A DNA stretch of 11,229 bases from the NCBI GenBank assembly GCA_040006755.1, contig JBDTWJ010000125.1, positions 1 to 11,229 of the forward strand. The letters run 5' to 3'. The first letter of the stretch is position 1, and every line of letters begins with the position of its first letter. The position numbers and the translations under genes are program-made. Shown one piece after another: positions 7,316-11,229 of this stretch. The stretch comes from JAENVT01 sp040006755 (GTDB lineage Bacteria > Actinomycetota > Acidimicrobiia > Acidimicrobiales > Ilumatobacteraceae). The notes under the pieces are model-generated. The model saw only the letters and a list, made by a program, of their open reading frames with translations. It was not told where the DNA came from and did no database searches.

Positions 7316-8566
7316 TTACTTCCGCTCGAGCAGGTAGGCGATGATTTGATCGATCTGGTCGTCGGTGAGGTTGAGGCTTGGCATGCCGCGGTACTTCCCG
7401 CCGTTCTCGGTCTTCTGCTCCTCGCTGGAGTACATGGGCTTCTTCGCGGGTGCGTTGCGGATCCACTCACGTAGTTCGGCCTCGTTGAAGCAGTCGGGGG
7501 TAACGCCCTTCAAGTACAAGGCGCCGAAGTCTTCCGGGCTGGCGTTGCGCAGCGCATCGCGGCACGGCTCGGTGAGTAAATCCCACGTCGCTCCGGCAAA
7601 CGTCGTACGACTCATGAGGTGAGTGAGGTTTGGTGCATTGCCGGCAATCACGTAGAGGTCGGGGAAGGCGATCACCGGCTTCGCGGAGGCGGTGCCGTCG
7701 GGGTTCTCCTCCATCAAGCCGTTGACCTGATGGCAACGCGCGCACTGCGCGCGGAAGACGTCCTCACCTCGCAACGCCGCGTCGCCGGGCGGTTTGGCGG
7801 CAGGTTCCGACTGCTTGGCCACCCACGTCGCGAAATCGGACGGTGAGAGGCCCACCGCGTCCATGCGCATTCGAGCGTGGCTGAGGCCGCAGAACTCGGT
7901 GCACTGGCCGGCAAAGATGCCGGGATGATCCGCTTCCATGCGCAATGGGTGGATTCGACCGGGCACTGCGTCGCGCTTGCCATTGAGCTTCGGGATCCAG
8001 AACGAGTGGATGACATCGTTGCTCGTGAGGCGCAACAGCACGTGGGCCTTGGTCGGTATGACCAGCTCGCCACTTGTGACGAGTGGTTCGGCGATCTCGA
8101 TGCCACCGCAGTTCTGCACCGGGTACTCGTACTCCCACCACCACTGCTGACCTGTGACGTTGACGACGCATTGCGTGTCGGAGGTCTTGGCCAACGAGAA
8201 GACAGTACTGACCGTGGGAATGCCGACCGCGATGAGGATGATGGCCGGAAGGATCGTGAGGCCGATCTCGAGTGTGGGGTTACCGTGCGTCTGCTTCGGC
8301 ATCTCCTGACCACGATCGCGGAATCGGATGACGACGTAGATGATCGCACCGAACACGATGACGCCGACGATGCCCGCAACGAGGAACACCGGCCACTGCA
8401 GGTTCTGGATCTTCTGAGCGTTCTCGCCCTCTGGCTGGAACGTGTCTTGCGGGGCGTCACGGGCACAGCCACCGAGGAGTGCCGCTGCAGCGACGACGGC
8501 CAGGCCGATGGCCGTTCGCTGTTTCACCAATCGCACGGTACTCACTTGCTGCTCGACTCCGCTCAT
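7316..8566 (-). CDS. ctaC: Cytochrome c oxidase subunit II fused to a c-type cytochrome (caa3 type), lipoprotein
   Basis: Electron-entry subunit (416 residues from this start). Numbering below counts from the GTG one codon upstream (8569). A lipoprotein signal ends in LLGGC (C35), so the N-terminus is probably lipid-anchored outside the membrane. Two helices follow (about 60-82 and 101-125). The cupredoxin domain holds the aromatic WWWEY patch (143-147) and all CuA ligands: H188, C223, E225, C227, H231 and M234. The C-terminal cytochrome c domain has CARCH (276-280), with a likely distal Met at M396 in GMPSLNLTDDQ. It is longer than usual, with an insertion between about 285 and 385 that adds C336 and C360. 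Another pair, C134/C154, lies in the CuA domain. The fusion lets the enzyme take electrons straight from the bc1 complex or a soluble donor. ATG 8566 is adjacent to GTG 8569; GTG 8542 is also possible. The GTG overlaps the upstream TAG by one base. Confidence 0.95.
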   Translation of the reverse strand: MSGVEQQVSTVRLVKQRTAIGLAVVAAAALLGGCARDAPQDTFQPEGENAQKIQNLQWPVFLVAGIVGVIVFGAIIYVVIRFRDRGQEMPKQTHGNPTLEIGLTILPAIILIAVGIPTVSTVFSLAKTSDTQCVVNVTGQQWWWEYEYPVQNCGGIEIAEPLVTSGELVIPTKAHVLLRLTSNDVIHSFWIPKLNGKRDAVPGRIHPLRMEADHPGIFAGQCTEFCGLSHARMRMDAVGLSPSDFATWVAKQSEPAAKPPGDAALRGEDVFRAQCARCHQVNGLMEENPDGTASAKPVIAFPDLYVIAGNAPNLTHLMSRTTFAGATWDLLTEPCRDALRNASPEDFGALYLKGVTPDCFNEAELREWIRNAPAKKPMYSSEEQKTENGGKYRGMPSLNLTDDQIDQIIAYLLERK

Positions 8567-8568
8567 CA

Positions 8569-9729
8569 CTAGGGGACCTTGATCTCGATCGAAGCGCCAT
8601 CGACACCGGGCACGGTGAAGCTATACGGCTGGCCGCTGGCGATGCTGGGCTTCGTCGCCCTGAACGTCAGGAACTGACTACCGTCGCGGCGCACGAGCGT
8701 GGTGCAGACCTTCGGTCGCTGCTTGACGATGGTCCCGTTGATGTCTTCTTCGAATTCACCCAAGTTGACCGTCAGGCGCCGCTTCTCGAGATCGCGGTTC
8801 TTGAAGATGAGGTTGACCACGTTGCCGCGAGACACCGTGACCGGATCTTGTGGGTCGGCGACGGCTTGCTCGTGTGCGGAGAGCTTTCCGTCCTCGAGCA
8901 CGACGGTCAGGGCGATGCTGGCCTTCGAAGCCACCGCCTGCGAACCCTTCTCGTCGATCTCGGCCTGCTCGCCCTCACCCTCGGTGGCGAGATCGCACAC
9001 CGCGCCGTTGTCGGAGGCGGTGGTCGGATGTTCGGGGATCTCGCGCTGACCATCGACCGCCATCACGGCACCGGTGCTGATGATGCCGAGCGCTGCGATT
9101 GCGCAGACGCCGGCGACAATGCCTTTCTTCAGGCCCGGCTTCGAAGCAAACAGGAACCCACCGAACAGCACCAGCGCACCGGCGATGATGAACACGACAG
9201 GCCCCCCACTCTTGTCGATCCACAGCATGATGCGCGAGAACGAATAGATCAGCGCGGCGAGGCCCGCAGCAGCCAGCACCGGGAACTCGAGCGGGTGCAG
9301 CATCCGCTTGCGGAGGTTGGCGTTGTACGCGGCATCGGCCGAGGCTCGCTCGCTCCAGCCATGCACCATCCACTCGACGGCGGCCGTCAGCAGCAGTACG
9401 ACACCGGCCTTGAACACGATCGGCTTCGACACTGCACCGATCGCGATCAGACCAACGGAAACCGCCGTGAGGAATGGCCACATGCTGCGTTCGGCGGGGG
9501 GTTGCGCCGCGGCTGACGTGGTTGGCGCATCGTCGGACATCGCCGAGACGTTGCCGTCGCGTGCGTAGTAGTTGACGCTGAAGAGGAACGCGAATCCAAC
9601 GGCAACGCTGACCAGGGGGAGAGCGCCGAGGTAACCAGCCGCGCCTCCTTTCGACATGCCGAAGACAACCGCCGCGACGATCGACAGCACCGTCGCCCCG
9701 AGGAAGAGTTTGGATCCAGTGGTGAACAT
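8569..9729 (-). CDS. Polytopic membrane protein with cupredoxin-like C-terminal domain, oxidase operon (function unknown)
   Basis: A 386-residue protein I cannot name with confidence. It has about seven hydrophobic segments (8-24, 33-53, 85-100, 104-123, 148-168, 176-194, 201-223), then an extracytoplasmic domain from about 230. The SMWPFLTAVSVGLIAIG block (82-98) and the following helix resemble actinobacterial oxidase subunit IV ('S.WP...A.G.....G'), though distantly. The tail (272-386) reads like a cupredoxin beta sandwich: VVLEDGKLS, VSRGNVVNLIFKNRD, LTVNLGEF and a final PYSFTVPGVDG..IEIKVP. A usual copper His after the N-x-D strand is replaced by Lys/Arg (LEKRRL), and no His/Cys/His/Met set is visible. 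C245 and C342 are the only extracytoplasmic cysteines and could pair. The start ATG 9729 has GAGGGG 5 bases upstream. The gene lies 13 bases after the COX3-like gene and abuts ctaC, so a role with the oxidase is likely. Confidence 0.8.
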   Translation of the reverse strand: MFTTGSKLFLGATVLSIVAAVVFGMSKGGAAGYLGALPLVSVAVGFAFLFSVNYYARDGNVSAMSDDAPTTSAAAQPPAERSMWPFLTAVSVGLIAIGAVSKPIVFKAGVVLLLTAAVEWMVHGWSERASADAAYNANLRKRMLHPLEFPVLAAAGLAALIYSFSRIMLWIDKSGGPVVFIIAGALVLFGGFLFASKPGLKKGIVAGVCAIAALGIISTGAVMAVDGQREIPEHPTTASDNGAVCDLATEGEGEQAEIDEKGSQAVASKASIALTVVLEDGKLSAHEQAVADPQDPVTVSRGNVVNLIFKNRDLEKRRLTVNLGEFEEDINGTIVKQRPKVCTTLVRRDGSQFLTFRATKPSIASGQPYSFTVPGVDGASIEIKVP

Positions 9730-9742
9730 TCGTGCCCCTCGC

Positions 9743-10330
9743 CTATTTCGTCACGTACACCACGAACCACAGTGCGAAGAACAGTGCACTGAGGAAATAC
9801 CAATACAAGGCATGCGCCGACACGATCTCGCGATCACTGGTGCGACCGCCCATGTACCGGAACGCGGTGATAGCACTGAATCCGACGCCGATGATCAACA
9901 GCAGCAAGAACGTGCCGGTGATCGCGTAGAACATCGCGTTGTACGCGTTGGCACCGTTCTCCACGATCGGCAGCTTCATGCGAGCGTAGATGAATGCCTG
10001 AGCGTTGATGATGGCCACACCGATGAGGGCGACCAGAGCAAGCCCCAGTGCCGTGTGGCTGCGGGCATCGCGGCGTGCGGCATAGACGGTCCACTGTGCG
10101 AACACGCCGATGAGAACAAATGCCAGCAACATGGTGTTGGCAGGCACCAGCGGGATGTTGATGCCCTTCGGCACCCACCTGCCGCTGGCGTTGATGGCCT
10201 CGGTGCGGAATCGCATCCACAACGCCAACATCGAGCCGAGGAGGGACCCTGCGGCAACGCATCCGATGGCGGTGCCGACGAAGATCTGTCGTCGAGGCGC
10301 AGGTGCAGCAGCAGATGGCAGAGCGAGCAT
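9743..10330 (-). CDS. Divergent cytochrome c oxidase subunit III-like protein
   Basis: A 195-residue, five-helix membrane protein (about 18-40, 63-85, 93-113, 131-155, 173-193) of the COX3 superfamily. The match to the neighbouring CtaE is clearest at LYWYFLSALFFALWFVVYV (175-193) against LYWHFVDIVW, and at a TG...IIG block (138-148) against TGFHGIHVTIG. Aligned position by position, CtaE E151 becomes I, H178 becomes F, H181 becomes L, H217 becomes Y and D220 becomes S, so the usual polar residues are lost while the fold residues stay. The start is ATG 10330, sharing its A with the stop of the COX1-like gene (TGATG), with GGAGAG 7 bases upstream. A longer frame to 10432 has no family similarity. 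Its partner is probably the COX1-like protein. It cannot be a normal subunit III, but a structural role is plausible. Confidence 0.85.
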   Translation of the reverse strand: MLALPSAAAPAPRRQIFVGTAIGCVAAGSLLGSMLALWMRFRTEAINASGRWVPKGINIPLVPANTMLLAFVLIGVFAQWTVYAARRDARSHTALGLALVALIGVAIINAQAFIYARMKLPIVENGANAYNAMFYAITGTFLLLLIIGVGFSAITAFRYMGGRTSDREIVSAHALYWYFLSALFFALWFVVYVTK

Positions 10331-11229
10331 CAGCGATCTCTCCGTGGCTTCAGGTCGAGCAGGGGTTCGGCAGACGCCACCGTGTGAACGTCGGCAAAGT
10401 TGGCATACGGCGCAGGCGACGAGGTCGCCCACTCGAGTGTCTGCCCGTCCCAGGGGTCGTCACCGCCGGCCGATCCCTTGCGAAACGACCGGGCGGCGAG
10501 GCCGATGAACGCGAGCACCGTGACGAGCATCAAGAAGTGGCCCGCGGCCGCGAGGCCGTTCCACAGCTTCTGCGGACCGGCATAGTCGAACTCGCTCACA
10601 TTGGCGGGTTGCTTGGCGAAACCGGCGACGAGGTACGGCAGCGACGCCAACGCCGTGGCGATGAAACCAAGGCCTGCCAATGGCAGGACGGCCTTGTCTG
10701 GGATCAACCGACCCCACAGCTTCGGGCCCCAATACGTAACAGCGCCCATCGCGCTGAGCACCGTGCCGTAGACGATGTAGAGCCATGCACCTTCCTCGAA
10801 CACGGTGCCTGCAAGTTGCGCATCGCCGACCTGGTAGATGGCGTTGGCAACGACTCCGACGAACACCATCAGCGCCCCGAGCAGGCCGAACGCCAGCGGC
10901 GCCATGATCCGCGGCTTGCCCCCGCGCATGGCCAGGGCCCCCAGCGAGATCACGATGAAGCCGCCAAGGACGGGCAGCAGGTTGAAGATGGCGTACGGGA
11001 GTACCTCGCTGAGCCACGGGCCCAGCGAGACGTGGCTGATGTCGCGGGAGATGTCGGCCGGCTGCTGCAGAACGCCACCGAGCGCCGCTGAGATCCCGAC
11101 CAGCGCGATGCCGGTGAAGATCACACCCCGCATCGGCAGCCTGCGACCGCTCGCCACCGCGATCACTTCGGCTGCGAAGCCGAACACCGGCACGGCGTAG
11201 ACGAACGTGGCCGGCTGGGTGAACCCGAA
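10330..11229 (-). CDS. COX1-like protein lacking haem and copper ligands, partial (N-terminus beyond right edge)
   Basis: The C-terminal 299 residues of a subunit I homologue; the start lies outside the window. Aligned with CtaD of the same operon, the similarity is plain: F-x-x-P-x(7)-P-x-F-G (3-17), a shared E-V, GGK (103-105), YWGPKLWG (166-173) and DPWDGQTLEW (258-267). The redox residues are gone. The CtaD motif GHPEVY becomes TQPATF (4-9), removing the CuB His, the gating Glu and the crosslinked Tyr. The His-His pair falls on or beside QQ (55-56). The VAHFHY haem ligands become EGAWLY. The K-channel Lys is absent, and QPRR of the haem propionate site becomes QPAN. About seven to eight hydrophobic segments remain. 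The only histidines are at about 66, 231 and 282. The frame is intact. Haem ligand H98 of the first half cannot be judged. It probably pairs with the COX3-like protein encoded next. Confidence 0.85.
   Translation of the reverse strand, partial: FGFTQPATFVYAVPVFGFAAEVIAVASGRRLPMRGVIFTGIALVGISAALGGVLQQPADISRDISHVSLGPWLSEVLPYAIFNLLPVLGGFIVISLGALAMRGGKPRIMAPLAFGLLGALMVFVGVVANAIYQVGDAQLAGTVFEEGAWLYIVYGTVLSAMGAVTYWGPKLWGRLIPDKAVLPLAGLGFIATALASLPYLVAGFAKQPANVSEFDYAGPQKLWNGLAAAGHFLMLVTVLAFIGLAARSFRKGSAGGDDPWDGQTLEWATSSPAPYANFADVHTVASAEPLLDLKPRRDR

Noticed and set aside
5967..7466. Minus-strand open frame of 499 codons overlapping ctaD and the ctaC end
   Set aside because: Arg/His-rich out-of-frame translation of ctaD, crossing the ctaC/ctaD junction; no domain.
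8479..9516. Long open frame of 345 codons on the plus strand
   Set aside because: It is antisense to the 8569-9729 gene and the ctaC start, is rich in Arg, His and Asp in the way of GC-rich shadow frames, and has no recognisable motif or ribosome site.
10331..10432. N-terminal extension of the COX3-like protein to 10432
   Set aside because: The extra 34 residues are the out-of-frame translation of the conserved COX1-like C-terminus; ATG 10330 has a good ribosome site.
10330..11229. COX1-like gene as a decaying pseudogene
   Set aside because: The frame is open throughout, hydrophobic segments and structural motifs are kept, it is coupled by TGATG to the next gene, and losses fall on redox residues rather than at random. 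The missing 5' part could still change this view.
10330..11229. COX1-like gene as a cbb3 oxidase or nitric oxide reductase subunit
   Set aside because: Those relatives keep the CuB/FeB and haem histidines, which are absent here, and the best similarity is to the A-type CtaD next door, including the DPWD...LEW tail.

Overview
The window is GC-rich and densely coding. It looks like chromosomal DNA of a high-GC actinobacterium. Class Acidimicrobiia is my best guess, based on the caa3-type oxidase with a cytochrome c-fused CtaC, an actinobacterial CtaG, GTG starts and leaderless-looking promoters; this is inference, not an identification. There are eleven full-length or near-full-length genes and two partial genes at the edges... 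counted together, twelve genes in all. The longest non-coding stretch is only 74 bases (1641-1714). I see no RNA gene, mobile element, repeat array or CRISPR.

Layout. (1) 1-979, minus: the N-terminal three quarters of serS (seryl-tRNA synthetase), cut by the left edge. (2) 1002-1640, minus: a small family 2 glycosyltransferase just upstream of serS. (3) 1715-3339, plus: a two-gene ABC-2 exporter (ATPase and permease, 4-base overlap), divergent from the glycosyltransferase and convergent with the oxidase operon. (4) 3354-11229, minus: a tightly packed run of eight genes that is probably one operon. In transcription order these are a COX1-like protein (5' end outside the window), a COX3-like protein, a subunit IV-like membrane protein with a cupredoxin-like C-terminus, ctaC, ctaD, ctaE, ctaF and ctaG. 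Gaps are at most 13 bases, and two junctions overlap.

The downstream five genes form a complete, canonical haem-copper oxidase set of the A1/caa3 kind. CtaC carries the CuA site plus a fused c-type haem domain. CtaD has every haem a, haem a3, CuB, D-channel and K-channel residue expected. CtaE and CtaF are subunits III and IV, and CtaG is the copper-insertion factor for CuB. They would carry electrons from cytochrome c or the bc1 complex to oxygen and pump protons.

The most striking part is the upstream three-gene block (8569-11229). The COX1-like protein aligns well with the neighbouring CtaD over conserved structural positions, but in the visible part it has lost the CuB histidine of the HPEVY motif, its crosslinked tyrosine and gating glutamate, the CuB His-His pair, both C-terminal haem histidines, the K-channel lysine and the haem-propionate Arg-Arg pair. 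The COX3-like protein has likewise lost the conserved Glu and His residues of subunit III. The third protein has a cupredoxin-like tail without an obvious copper site. The frames are intact and translationally coupled to the active oxidase genes. This suggests a conserved 'shadow' oxidase module with no redox chemistry of its own, perhaps an accessory, assembly or alternative complex. That function is inference; the residue losses are read directly from the sequence.
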